64,000 nucleotides of DNA, taken from Kordiimonas aestuarii (GTDB lineage Bacteria > Pseudomonadota > Alphaproteobacteria > Sphingomonadales > Kordiimonadaceae). A program made the position numbers and the translations under genes. The notes below the pieces were generated by a model. It saw only the letters and a list, made by a program, of their open reading frames with translations. It had not been told where the DNA came from and ran no database searches. Shown here in pieces: positions 1 through 8,512 of this stretch (position 1 is its first letter; each line of letters starts with the position of its first letter). Location of the stretch: NCBI RefSeq assembly GCF_025574465.1, contig NZ_JAOBPP010000010.1:1-64000 (forward strand). The letters run 5' to 3'.

Positions 1-848
1 AAACTCATAAAAGGGATTCCCAAACAGGCGAAGATATGATTCAACGCTTCTCAAATCATTGAGGAGGTTTTGATGCGCCGCCGCCGGTATGAACTGACAG
101 ATTATGAATGGTCGATCATAGAGCCTTTGCTGCCGAACAAGCCGCGCGGGGTGCCTAGGGTGGATGACCGCCGGGTGATCAACGGCATCTTGTGGCGCTT
201 TCGGGCGGGAACGCCGTGGGCAGACATTCCCGAAAGATATGGTCCCTACACCACCTGCTACAACCGGTTTGTCCGCTGGCGCAAGGCCGGGGTGTGGGAC
301 CGACTGTTCGAGGCGGTGAGCAAAGCCCATGACGGTGACATCATTATGATCGACAGCAGCTGTGTCCGTGTGCATCAACAAGGGGCCACGGCAAAAAGGG
401 GGATCAGGACGATGGCTGCATGGGCCGTTCCCGGGGTGGACTGACCACCAAAATCCACGCCCTCGTCGATGCGGATGGTCTGCCGATCAGGCTTTCGCTG
501 ACTGCTGGACAGACCCACGACAGCAAACCGGCCCTTGATCTGATTGAGGACATCAAGGAGGAAGCGATCTTGCTCGCTGACAAAGCCTATGATACCGACG
601 CGCTTCGTGCCTTCACCACAGCGCGCAGAGCTTGGGCCAATATTCCGCCAAAAGCCAACCGCAAGCAGTCCTTTACCTTCAGTAAATGGCTGTACCGACA
701 CCGTAATCTCGTCGAGCGTTTCTTCAATAAGCTCAAGCACTATCGGGGCATTGCAACGCGCTATGACAAAAACCCGGAGAATTTCCTCGCCGCTGTAAAA
801 CTGGCTTCAGTCTGTATCTGGTTGAAAAATTATGAGTCTACGACCTAG
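1..848 (+). mobile_element. IS5-family (IS427-like) insertion sequence, left tip cut by window edge
   Basis: The element carries a two-frame transposase. ACTCATAA near the left edge (3-10) is matched by TTATGAGT near the right end (831-838), so these are parts of the terminal inverted repeats. The right end reads TTATGAGTCTACGACC before CTAG at 845-848. By symmetry the true left tip should lie about ten bases before position 1. Immediately to the right, the disrupted substrate-binding gene resumes in a minus-strand frame, so the insertion interrupted a host gene. CTAG or its central TA may be the target duplication; this cannot be checked because the left junction is outside the window. Confidence 0.88.
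73..848 (+). CDS. IS5-family transposase made by -1 frameshift
   Basis: DDE transposase catalysing cut-and-paste movement of the element. The first frame (73-444) holds the N-terminal DUF4096-type domain (YELTDYEWSIIEPLLP) and the first catalytic Asp (MIDSS). The second frame (open to 848) starts around GRSRGGLTTKIHALVD and holds the second Asp (LADKAYD) and the Glu (LVERFFNKLKHYRG). The frames differ by -1 and meet at a slippery A5G5 run (393-402), as in the IS427 group, where frameshifting makes the full enzyme. ATG at 73 is preferred over TTG at 70 because GAGGAGG (61-67) lies just upstream. All catalytic residues are present, so the element may be active. Confidence 0.9.
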
Positions 849-1268
849 TTCCCCCACACGTATAGCGTGCTCGGTGGCACGGCCTGCTTCCCCCTTTCGC
901 ACATAGAGGTGAAACTCCGATTTCGCGATAGGTACAATCCAGTCAAACGTGTCCTCGCGCTCGGGCGTGCGGGCAATTGTAAAGATGAACGCATTGTCTT
1001 CGCTCAGGGCCCGCTGCATGGCCCGTGGCCATGGCACCACACGAATTTTGTAATTGAGGCGCGCTTCCCCCAGAACCTGTCGAACCTTGGCCGTTGCAAG
1101 TCCAACTGCGTTTCCTTGCTCGCTGTAATTATAGGGGGGAAACTCCTCAGTATACACGGTGACATCATCATCGGCCGCCTCGGCAGGCATGGCTAATAAA
1201 CAACAAACTGCAACAAAACCCTGTATTTGCCCCCGCAACACCGTCTCCCGCCTATAGCGGATCACCAA
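849..1268 (-). pseudogene. Periplasmic solute-binding protein (SBP_bac_3 type), truncated by the IS
   Basis: N-terminal part of a periplasmic binding protein related to amino-acid ABC transporter substrate-binding proteins. It has a hydrophobic signal peptide ending near AMPAEA, then the family-typical start VTVYTEEFPPYNYS and a first lobe with WPRAMQRALSEDNAFIFTIARTPERE. After about 130 residues the frame runs into the IS, where it picks up about 17 foreign residues before a stop. Second-lobe sequence is missing and presumably lies beyond the other end of the IS, outside the window. The upstream-most start is TTG at 1268; GTG 1241 or TTG 1238 behind GGCGGGAG are alternatives. No permease genes are adjacent, so it may have been a stand-alone binding protein. 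Confidence 0.8.
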
Positions 1269-1335
1269 AGCTGAAAGATAGCACGTTCTGCGACCTTGCG
1301 CGACGGCGGATAGTTAAACGGCGGACAGGAACCGT

Positions 1336-1707
1336 TTAGACTGCAAAGCCGAGACCACCAATAATAGCCCCCACCGCAAAAAGCGACCACTGCGGCATCT
1401 GATGGAACTGTTGTTTTTTCCAGACGATAAGAGCAAGATTCCACACACAGAACGCAACCGACAAGGCAAAGGCCAAAACTGCAAGCTCAATTGCATCCGC
1501 GTGCAGGCCCGCCCATAGATAGGCAGCGCTCATCACCGCCAGATTGATCGACACCATATGCCAGCAATAATAATTGGTGAACTTTGGCACCGCATGCAGG
1601 TCCCGCGCCTGGAGAAGTGGGGCCGCGACATACCGGCCACCGAACCAGCAATGGATAAAGCAGATAACAGCGGTAACAGCGGCAGCGGAGATAAAGTAAA
1701 CGTTCAT
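1336..1707 (-). CDS. Small four-helix membrane protein of unknown function
   Basis: 123-residue integral membrane protein with four predicted helices, roughly residues 4-21, 48-66, 73-96 and 106-123, separated by short polar loops. A histidine/aromatic-rich stretch (FTNYYCWHM) precedes helix 2. I do not recognise a named family with certainty. It is monocistronic, with neighbours unrelated in function. The ATG at 1707 lies only two bases from a perfect 12-bp hairpin (1710-1746) whose 3' arm contains the only Shine-Dalgarno-like AAGG, so translation may be structure-controlled. Confidence 0.7.
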   Translation of the reverse strand: MNVYFISAAAVTAVICFIHCWFGGRYVAAPLLQARDLHAVPKFTNYYCWHMVSINLAVMSAAYLWAGLHADAIELAVLAFALSVAFCVWNLALIVWKKQQFHQMPQWSLFAVGAIIGGLGFAV

Positions 1708-1709
1708 AG

Positions 1710-1746
1710 GCGTAGCCTTGTGTTCAGGGTTGCGACAAGGCTACGC
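1710..1746 (-). promoter_or_regulatory. Perfect 12-bp hairpin covering the ribosome binding site of the small membrane protein
   Basis: GCGTAGCCTTGT (1710-1721) and its exact complement (1735-1746) flank a 13-base loop. In the minus-strand transcript the 3' arm (ACAAGGCTACGC) ends two bases before the ATG at 1707 and contains the AAGG that would serve as Shine-Dalgarno. No U-run follows, so it is not an ordinary terminator. A translational switch or RNA-thermometer-like role is an inference. Confidence 0.6.
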
Positions 1747-1806
1747 GGCATATGGGCGGCAGACTATAGGACTCAGTGCCGCAGGCTGATCTCCGTTTCC
1801 CTGGCT

Positions 1807-2433
1807 CTACGCGCCAAGCTTATAAGGCCCACCACGGTCAACCGCCCGCTTGTAGGCCGCGCGTGACTGCATGCGCTCAAGATACGCCTTCAGGTTAGGG
1901 AAGTGTGCCAGCACGCCGCCTGTGTTCGCGGCCTCCAACACAAAAACCATCATCACATCGGCTCCCGTCAGGCTCTCCCCCACCAGAAACAGCTTTTCAG
2001 CAAGCGCTTTGGCAACATAACTCAGGTGGTTGACAATTTCGCTTTGGATGCGCGGACCAAGAGGGGCACCCGCTTCACCCAACCGGCCGACATAGAGGCT
2101 CAACATGAAAGGCAGCATGGCAGAGCCTTCTGCGTAATGCAGCCATTCGACATAAGTGTTATAGTCATCGTCTCCCGCCGCCGGACCAAAGGCGCCCTTG
2201 CCGTAGGTCCGCACCAGATAATCCACAATAGCGCCAGACTCGGCAATTTTCACGGGACCGTCCTCCAAAAGCGGGGACTTGCCAAGCGGGTGAACCGCCT
2301 TCAGGCTTTCCGGTGCCAAACGCGTTTCCTTATCCCGTTTATAAAAAGCGATTTCATATTCGACGCCCAACTCCTCAAGCAGCCAAAGGATACGTTGTGA
2401 TCGGGAGTTGTTCAGGTGATGAATTTTAATCAT
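1807..2433 (-). CDS. Glutathione S-transferase
   Basis: Cytosolic GST that would conjugate or reduce electrophiles with glutathione. The N-terminal thioredoxin-like domain (about 1-78) contains SRSQRILWLLEELG, the cis-proline loop of the KSPLLED type and the glutathione gamma-Glu contact ESGAIVDYL. The helical C-terminal domain follows (about 90-205). At 208 residues it has normal GST length. The catalytic residue is probably the Ser/Arg pair near position 10, as in beta/theta-like bacterial GSTs. ATG at 2433 follows AAGAG at suitable spacing. It is divergent from the ornithine decarboxylase gene and probably monocistronic. The substrate cannot be told from sequence. Confidence 0.9.
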   Translation of the reverse strand: MIKIHHLNNSRSQRILWLLEELGVEYEIAFYKRDKETRLAPESLKAVHPLGKSPLLEDGPVKIAESGAIVDYLVRTYGKGAFGPAAGDDDYNTYVEWLHYAEGSAMLPFMLSLYVGRLGEAGAPLGPRIQSEIVNHLSYVAKALAEKLFLVGESLTGADVMMVFVLEAANTGGVLAHFPNLKAYLERMQSRAAYKRAVDRGGPYKLGA

Positions 2434-2598
2434 ATGATACTCTTGCTGGGTTGGCAGTTAACAGGAATGTGGGCACAAACTGTATCTAGCCCGCAAACAT
2501 TATTCTGCAAGCTGCCTGGACAAAGCGGTGGCCGATATGTTCCGGCACCCTAAAATCCGTTGGGACACTACGTGTCATATGTTAGGTTGCTGCTTCCC

Positions 2599-2626
2599 CC
2601 GAGCCGATGAAATGCTCGGATTTTTT
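2599..2626 (+). terminator. Intrinsic terminator inside the ornithine decarboxylase leader (possible attenuator)
   Basis: CCGAGC (2599-2604) pairs with GCTCGG (2614-2619) around a 9-base loop, followed by T6 (2621-2626). It points toward the decarboxylase start at 2660. The upstream gene is divergent, so there is no plus-strand gene for it to end. It therefore lies in the 5' leader of the decarboxylase mRNA. GTTGGG (2559-2564) can also pair with CCCAAC (2632-2637), enclosing the terminator. Alphaproteobacterial ornithine decarboxylase genes are known to carry a leader RNA, the speF element, so this may be its expression platform. Confidence 0.6.
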
Positions 2627-2659
2627 ACCGGCCCAACCGCATAAAGGACCTATCCCGCA

Positions 2660-3823
2660 ATGAGCATCGCTATTGAAGATTTTTATCCCAAGGAAACCTT
2701 CGACCGCATCAAGGCCTTCGCCGACACCAAAGAAACGCCATTTCTTGTGGTCGACACAAAGATGATTGATGCAGCATACAACGAACTTACGGGCGCGTTT
2801 CCCATCGCGAAAATCTTTTATGCCGTCAAAGCAAACCCCGCACCCGAAATCATCGGGCTTTTGCGGGACAAGGGGTCCAACTTCGACATCGCATCAACTT
2901 ATGAGCTGGATCGCGTTCTGGGGCTTGGCGTGTCTCCCGATCGCATTAGCTATGGCAACACCATCAAAAAGTCCCGCGATATTCGCTATTTCCATGAGAA
3001 AGGTGTGCGCCTGTTCGCGACTGACTCTGAAGACGACTTACGCAATATCGCGAAGGCCGCGCCGGGCTCCCGCGTTTATGCCCGGGTGTTGACGGAAGGC
3101 ACGCACACAGCTGACTGGCCCTTGTCCCGAAAATTCGGGTGCCAAAACGATATGGCGATGGATCTGATGGTGCTGGCGCGTGAACTTGGTCTCGAGCCTT
3201 ATGGAATCTCTTTCCATGTGGGTTCACAACAGCGCGATATCGGCGCGTGGGATGCCGCGATTGCCAAAGTCACAAATATTTTTGAACGCCTCCGCGACGA
3301 GGACGGCATTGTACTGAAAATGATCAACATGGGCGGCGGCTTCCCAGGCAATTATGTCACCCGCGCCCACGACCTGCAAACCTATGCCGATGAGATAACC
3401 CGTTTCCTCAAGGAAGACTTCGGCGACGACATGCCGGAAATTATTCTGGAACCCGGCCGCTCGCTTGTTGCCAATGCGGGTATTCTCGTCAGTGAGGTTG
3501 TCCTTATCTCCCGCAAGGCACGCATGTCCTTGCACCGCTGGGTCTTCACCGATGTCGGGAAATTTTCCGGCCTTATCGAGACAATGGATGAAGCCATAAA
3601 ATATCCGATCTACACAGAAAAATCGGGCGAAATGGAGCATTCGATTATTGCGGGGCCAACCTGCGACAGCGCCGATATCATGTACGAAGACACCAAAGTA
3701 CCGCTGCCGCTCAACCTCGCGATCGGCGACCGGCTTTATTGGTTCTCGACCGGAGCCTACACGACCAGCTACAGCGCTATCGAATTTAACGGATTTCCAC
3801 CCCTGCAGGGCTATTACATATAG
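2660..3823 (+). CDS. odc: Ornithine (or lysine/ornithine) decarboxylase, PLP fold type III
   Basis: Decarboxylates ornithine to putrescine, the entry step of polyamine synthesis, in the cytoplasm. At 387 residues it has the length of the short alanine-racemase-fold decarboxylases. The PLP lysine is K57 in YAVKANP, followed by the FDIAS and HVGSQ strands of the barrel and the phosphate loop GGGFPG. The C-terminal beta-domain has GPTCDSADIMYE, with C335 supplying the active-site cysteine that completes the partner subunit's site. ATG 2660 has AAAGGA at 2643-2648. Its leader holds an intrinsic terminator, which suggests feedback control. Lysine as an alternative substrate is possible in this family. 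Confidence 0.92.
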   Translation: MSIAIEDFYPKETFDRIKAFADTKETPFLVVDTKMIDAAYNELTGAFPIAKIFYAVKANPAPEIIGLLRDKGSNFDIASTYELDRVLGLGVSPDRISYGNTIKKSRDIRYFHEKGVRLFATDSEDDLRNIAKAAPGSRVYARVLTEGTHTADWPLSRKFGCQNDMAMDLMVLARELGLEPYGISFHVGSQQRDIGAWDAAIAKVTNIFERLRDEDGIVLKMINMGGGFPGNYVTRAHDLQTYADEITRFLKEDFGDDMPEIILEPGRSLVANAGILVSEVVLISRKARMSLHRWVFTDVGKFSGLIETMDEAIKYPIYTEKSGEMEHSIIAGPTCDSADIMYEDTKVPLPLNLAIGDRLYWFSTGAYTTSYSAIEFNGFPPLQGYYI

Positions 3824-3888
3824 CTTCCCAATGAGCGGGGACCATTGCCCATTGCGCATTTCGCCTCATAGTGTAAAGAAGTGACACA

Positions 3889-6279
3889 ATGAAGTGGGCG
3901 GTGATGGGGCAATCTTCGGAAATGAACGGCAGAATTTCGCCAGCATGGCTGTTTGTCATGCCGGTGTTCCTGGCTATATTCGTTTTTCTGGCAGCCTTCC
4001 CGTTTCCCATTGTGAAAGCCCCGCTCAATCTGCTGCCTGAGGCTTGCTATTTCTACACCGACACCCAGGATGAATATCCGGACATGAGGCAGATGGCCGT
4101 GCAGCAGCGCTGCGACGGCATGGCTCAACCCTCGCGGGATACGGTCTGGCTTTCCATCAACACTGCATCACTCGAGATCGAAGCTGACACTGAGTACTCA
4201 CTTGTGCTGTTCCGGCACTGGGTGGAAGGCGCGGCAATACAGTTACATTATGAGGACGGCAGCTACATCAGCTATAATCTCGGCCCCTATGACTTCGACC
4301 GCTATTGGTCGGTTGGAAATTTTGTCGTCTTCCCTGCACCAGCGCGCGAAAGCCGTGTCAGCCATATATTTATTGGGCTTGAAAACCCGTCCTCAATCAA
4401 GCTGTTCCGGCAGCTCAATTTTGTCAAGGCGGAGGAGTGGGATACGCGGGAAGTCACGGGTCACCTGATTATCAGCCTTATCATCGGCGCGCTTCTGGCG
4501 ATGCTGCTCTATAATATCTCGCTTGCTGCTACGCTTCAGTTCAACTTCCATCTGCAGTATTGCCTGTTTGTCTTTTCAATCTTTGTCTATACGGCGACAG
4601 CTTATGGCACTATTGCCTATTTCCTGCCCGGAGTCCTGACAGTCGGTCAGCAGATGAACATCACCATCCTCGCGCTTGGCCTGAATGGCCTTTCCGGCAT
4701 GTTGTTCCTGAGTGCGTTCATTGAAAAAGGTATTTTCCCCACGTGGTGGGACCGGGTTATCAAAGTGACCGCTGTGCCTTTTCTGCTTTGCTCGGTGCTT
4801 TATATTTCGGCGCGGGGCTGGCACACAGATACCATCGATCTCGCCTTCAACCTTTTAGCTCTCGGCGGCATTCTTGTTGTACTGGTATCGCTTGCCATGG
4901 CCATACCGCGTGGTAGCCGCTCCGCCATGTTTTATGCCGCCGGCTGGCTCCTGCCCGTGATCGGCGTTGCCATCCGTGTCCTGCGCGGTCTCGATTTCAT
5001 TCCCCACAGTGCGCTCGTCGAGTTTGCCATGCCGATCGGCATGGCGCTTGAGACCGTCATTCTATCCATCGGGATTGCCGACCGCATCGTACAGCTCCGG
5101 CACGAAAGGGACATCGCCCGTATGGCGAGCGAACAGGCAAAAGCAGCAAACGAAGCCAAATCCGATTTCCTCGCCCGCATGAGCCACGAAATCCGCACGC
5201 CGCTTAACGCGATTATCGGGCTCAGCGACCTAACCGCCACAACGGAACTGGACCCCAAACAACGCCGTTATGTCAGCAACATCAAGGCTTCCGGAGATAT
5301 CCTGCTGGCTCTTATTAACGATATTCTGGATTTCTCAAAAATCGAAGCAGGAAAACTTAACATAGAAAGAACGGCTTTCAGGCCAGTTCTCATTTTTGAT
5401 GTCGTCAATGCCATCGTGAGCGCCAAAGCGCGGGAAAAAGGCCTGAAACTCATATTTACCGGCCTTGATGCCCTCCCCCCCGTGCTGTGTGGTGACCCAA
5501 CGCGCCTACAACAGATACTGATAAATCTCGCCAATAATGCTGTGAAATTCACTGAGGAAGGGTCGCTTACGATATCTGCCGTGACAGAGCCAGGAGACGA
5601 CGGGAAGATCTGGTTCCGCTGCGCTGTCACGGATACTGGCATCGGCATGACGACGGAGGAACAAGGGCGCTTGTTCTGCTCTTTCAGTCAGGCCGATGAG
5701 TCGATTACCCGAAGATATGGCGGCACCGGCCTCGGGCTTGCCATCTGCAAACAACTCGTGGAGTTGATGCATGGCTCCATCTCGGTTTCCAGCGCCGCAG
5801 GGGAAGGGAGCCGGTTTGAGTTTTCGGCGCTGCTTGACCTGCCCTCACCAGAGGATGCAGCAGGTTTCGAACTGAAAACCGCGACCGAGCAACCGGACCA
5901 GAAGATGCCGCGCGCCAAGGTCAATATTCTATTGGCTGAGGATAACCCGGTAAACCAGATAATCGCACTCAAGCTTCTTGATGCGCTGGAGGCAAAAGTC
6001 GATGTTGCCCATGATGGCATTGAGGCCTTCAGCAAGGCCTCAAACACGCCATACGACCTTATTCTGATGGATCTGCAAATGCCCGGCATGGACGGCATAG
6101 CCGTGACCCGCGAACTTCGAAAGACAGCCATCGCTGGAACCGTGCCGATCATTGCCATGACAGCAAATGTAACCAAAGAGGACCGGCAGATGTGTCTTGA
6201 CGCAGGTATGAATGACCACATCCCAAAGCCGTTCAAAGCTAGCATGCTTTACGACACCCTGCTGAAATGGTTGGGCTGA
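3889..6279 (+). CDS. Hybrid sensor histidine kinase with 7TMR-DISM input module and receiver
   Basis: Membrane-bound hybrid kinase. An N-terminal membrane segment (about 19-43) is followed by a periplasmic domain (about 50-185, 7TMR-DISM extracellular type, a carbohydrate-binding-like fold) and about seven membrane helices (190-400). A short coiled coil then leads to the HisKA domain with H433 in [11 protein letters not shown]. The ATPase domain has N-box [14 protein letters not shown] and GGTGLGLAI. The C-terminal receiver has the acidic pair (LAEDNPVN), phospho-acceptor D728 in [11 protein letters not shown], and the conserved Thr and Lys (MTAN, KPF). There is no output domain and no adjacent regulator, so the partner is unknown. 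It ends 7 bp from the convergent glgB stop. ATG 3904 or 3922 are alternative starts. Confidence 0.92.
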   Translation: MKWAVMGQSSEMNGRISPAWLFVMPVFLAIFVFLAAFPFPIVKAPLNLLPEACYFYTDTQDEYPDMRQMAVQQRCDGMAQPSRDTVWLSINTASLEIEADTEYSLVLFRHWVEGAAIQLHYEDGSYISYNLGPYDFDRYWSVGNFVVFPAPARESRVSHIFIGLENPSSIKLFRQLNFVKAEEWDTREVTGHLIISLIIGALLAMLLYNISLAATLQFNFHLQYCLFVFSIFVYTATAYGTIAYFLPGVLTVGQQMNITILALGLNGLSGMLFLSAFIEKGIFPTWWDRVIKVTAVPFLLCSVLYISARGWHTDTIDLAFNLLALGGILVVLVSLAMAIPRGSRSAMFYAAGWLLPVIGVAIRVLRGLDFIPHSALVEFAMPIGMALETVILSIGIADRIVQLRHERDIARMASEQAKAANEAKSDFLARMSHEIRTPLNAIIGLSDLTATTELDPKQRRYVSNIKASGDILLALINDILDFSKIEAGKLNIERTAFRPVLIFDVVNAIVSAKAREKGLKLIFTGLDALPPVLCGDPTRLQQILINLANNAVKFTEEGSLTISAVTEPGDDGKIWFRCAVTDTGIGMTTEEQGRLFCSFSQADESITRRYGGTGLGLAICKQLVELMHGSISVSSAAGEGSRFEFSALLDLPSPEDAAGFELKTATEQPDQKMPRAKVNILLAEDNPVNQIIALKLLDALEAKVDVAHDGIEAFSKASNTPYDLILMDLQMPGMDGIAVTRELRKTAIAGTVPIIAMTANVTKEDRQMCLDAGMNDHIPKPFKASMLYDTLLKWLG

Positions 6280-6286
6280 ACCCGCT

Positions 6287-8512
6287 TCAGCGCGGTGAAT
6301 ATTGGAAAATGACCGTCGACAGCGGCGGCACGGTGATGAGCGCCGAATAGGGTTGGATGTGCCACGGCACGGACTTGGCTTCAACGCCGCCGCCATTACC
6401 CACATCAGACCCACCGTAAAAGTGCGAATCCGTATTCAGTTTTTCCGCCCAGAACCCGCCGTAGGGCATTCCAAGGCGGTAGCCCTCGCGCACCACGGGA
6501 GAAAAATTGCACACAACAAGACAAGGGCGGTTAACGCCGCCCCGGCGCACGAAGGAAATGATGTTGTCCTGAGACGCACCACCATCGATCCACTGGAAGC
6601 CGTCCGCGTCGCAATCCTTGCGGTGCAGTGCGGGAGTGTCTCGGTATAGCCGGTTCAGGTCCCGCACAAGGGTCTGCACCTTTTTATGGTCGGCGTTTTC
6701 GAGAAGGTGCCAGTCAAGGCTACTGTCTGCATCCCACTCGCGTTCCTGTGCGAACTCCCCGCCCATAAACAGAAGCTTCTTGCCGGGATGGGCCCACATG
6801 AACCCGTAATAGGCACGCAGGTTGGCAAATTTCTGCCAACGATCCCCCGGCATACGCCCGATCAGGGATCCCTTGCCATGCACGACTTCGTCGTGGCTGA
6901 GCGGCAGCACATAATTTTCCGAAAACGCATACTGAATGCCAAAGGTCAACTGGTGATGGTGATGCCGACGATGCACGGGTTCGCGCGACATATAATCAAG
7001 CGTGTCATTCATCCAGCCCATGTTCCATTTGAAACCAAAACCAAGACCGCCGTCATATGTGGGGGCTGATACTTTTGGATAGGCCGTTGATTCTTCCGCT
7101 ACCGTAATGATCCCGCCATTCAGGCCATAGGCACGCTCATTCATCGCCCGCAACATGGCAATCGCTTCGCAATTTTCATTGCCGCCATGCTCGTTGGGTA
7201 GCCACTCCCCTTCCTTGCGGCTGTAGTCCAGATACAGCATCGAGGCGACGGCATCAACGCGCAGCCCGTCAAGGTGGTATTCCTCCAGCCAGAAGTGAGC
7301 GTTGGAGACCAGATAATTCGCGACTTCCCGGCGGCCAAAATTGAAAATCAGGGTATTCCAGTCAGGGTGGAACCCTTTTCGCGGGTCGGCATGCTCAAAA
7401 AGATGTGTGCCGTCAAACTTTACCAAACCGTGGTCATCCGCCGGAAAATGCCCGGGCACCCAGTCAAGCAGGACCCCAATTCCCGCCTGATGACAGGCAT
7501 CTACAAAAGCCTTGAACTCAGCAGGCGTTCCGAACCGACGGGTGGGGGAATATAACCCGACAGGCTGATACCCCCAGGAGCCATCAAACGGATGTTCTGT
7601 AACCGGCATCAGCTCGATATGGGTGAACCCCATATCCTTGACGTAAGGGATCAGCCGTTCCGCCAGTTCTTTGTAACTAAGATAGGGAAAAACATCCTCC
7701 CGCGTCCGCATCCACGAACCCAGGTGAACCTCATAAATCGAGATTGGCGCGGCACGGTGCTGGCGGGTGCCACGGTCAGCCATCCAACGGCTGTCCCGCC
7801 ACGCATAATTCTCGATCGAGCGCACGACTGATGCCGTGTTTGGCCGGTATTCGGTCCCGAATGCAAACGGGTCCGCCTTCAGCGGCAACTGCTGGCCGCT
7901 ACTGCTGAAAATGCAGTATTTATAGTGTGCCCCATCACCAACGCCCGGCACAAACAGCTCCCACACACCGCTGGCGCCGCGGGAACGCATGACGTGCTGT
8001 GCACTGTTCCAGTGGTTGAAGTCCCCAACCAGCGTAACACGCAGCGCGCTGGGTGCCCATACAGCGAAGCGGGTGCCGGGCACACCTTCGTGTTCGCATA
8101 CGTGTGCGCCCAGACACCTATAAACCCGTTCATGCGACCCTTCCGACAATAGATGCAGGTCGAGGTCCCCGATTGTGGGGCCGTACTGATAGGGATCATC
8201 ATAGAACCAGCTGTGATCACCCGCGCTGGCCTTCAGCCGGTATCCACTTTTGGCTTTTGAGGGGGCCAGGTACACCTCGAACACGCCAGCAGCGTGGATA
8301 AGCTTCATGGTGCACAGTGGTGTGGTGCCCTTCCGCGTGCAAACTTCCACCCTTTCCGCACCGGGGATAAACGTGCGAACAACCGTTGTCCCCTCCGCCG
8401 GATGCCGTCCAAGGCAGGCAAACGGATCGCCGTGGCAGCCTTTTGCCAACGCATCCAGTTCTTCGGCCTTCATGCTAGCACCGGCATCAATCGCCACAGC
8501 CTCACTTACCAT
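6287..8512 (-). CDS. glgB: 1,4-alpha-glucan branching enzyme
   Basis: Introduces alpha-1,6 branches into glycogen (GH13). It has an N-terminal GlgB domain, a CBM48 domain (DPYQYGPTIGDLDLHLLSEG then RFAVWAPSALRVTLVGDFN), the catalytic barrel with nucleophile D420 (GLRVDAVAS), acid Glu (VAEESTAYP) and LSHDEVVHGKGSL, and a C-terminal all-beta domain. I chose ATG 8512 (741 residues), which overlaps the end of glgP by 11 bases (glgP stop 8502-8504) and implies translational coupling. An in-frame start at 8542 and an internal ATG at 8476 exist. It is the second gene of a glgP-glgB operon, divergent from glgC. Confidence 0.96.
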   Translation of the reverse strand: MVSEAVAIDAGASMKAEELDALAKGCHGDPFACLGRHPAEGTTVVRTFIPGAERVEVCTRKGTTPLCTMKLIHAAGVFEVYLAPSKAKSGYRLKASAGDHSWFYDDPYQYGPTIGDLDLHLLSEGSHERVYRCLGAHVCEHEGVPGTRFAVWAPSALRVTLVGDFNHWNSAQHVMRSRGASGVWELFVPGVGDGAHYKYCIFSSSGQQLPLKADPFAFGTEYRPNTASVVRSIENYAWRDSRWMADRGTRQHRAAPISIYEVHLGSWMRTREDVFPYLSYKELAERLIPYVKDMGFTHIELMPVTEHPFDGSWGYQPVGLYSPTRRFGTPAEFKAFVDACHQAGIGVLLDWVPGHFPADDHGLVKFDGTHLFEHADPRKGFHPDWNTLIFNFGRREVANYLVSNAHFWLEEYHLDGLRVDAVASMLYLDYSRKEGEWLPNEHGGNENCEAIAMLRAMNERAYGLNGGIITVAEESTAYPKVSAPTYDGGLGFGFKWNMGWMNDTLDYMSREPVHRRHHHHQLTFGIQYAFSENYVLPLSHDEVVHGKGSLIGRMPGDRWQKFANLRAYYGFMWAHPGKKLLFMGGEFAQEREWDADSSLDWHLLENADHKKVQTLVRDLNRLYRDTPALHRKDCDADGFQWIDGGASQDNIISFVRRGGVNRPCLVVCNFSPVVREGYRLGMPYGGFWAEKLNTDSHFYGGSDVGNGGGVEAKSVPWHIQPYSALITVPPLSTVIFQYSPR

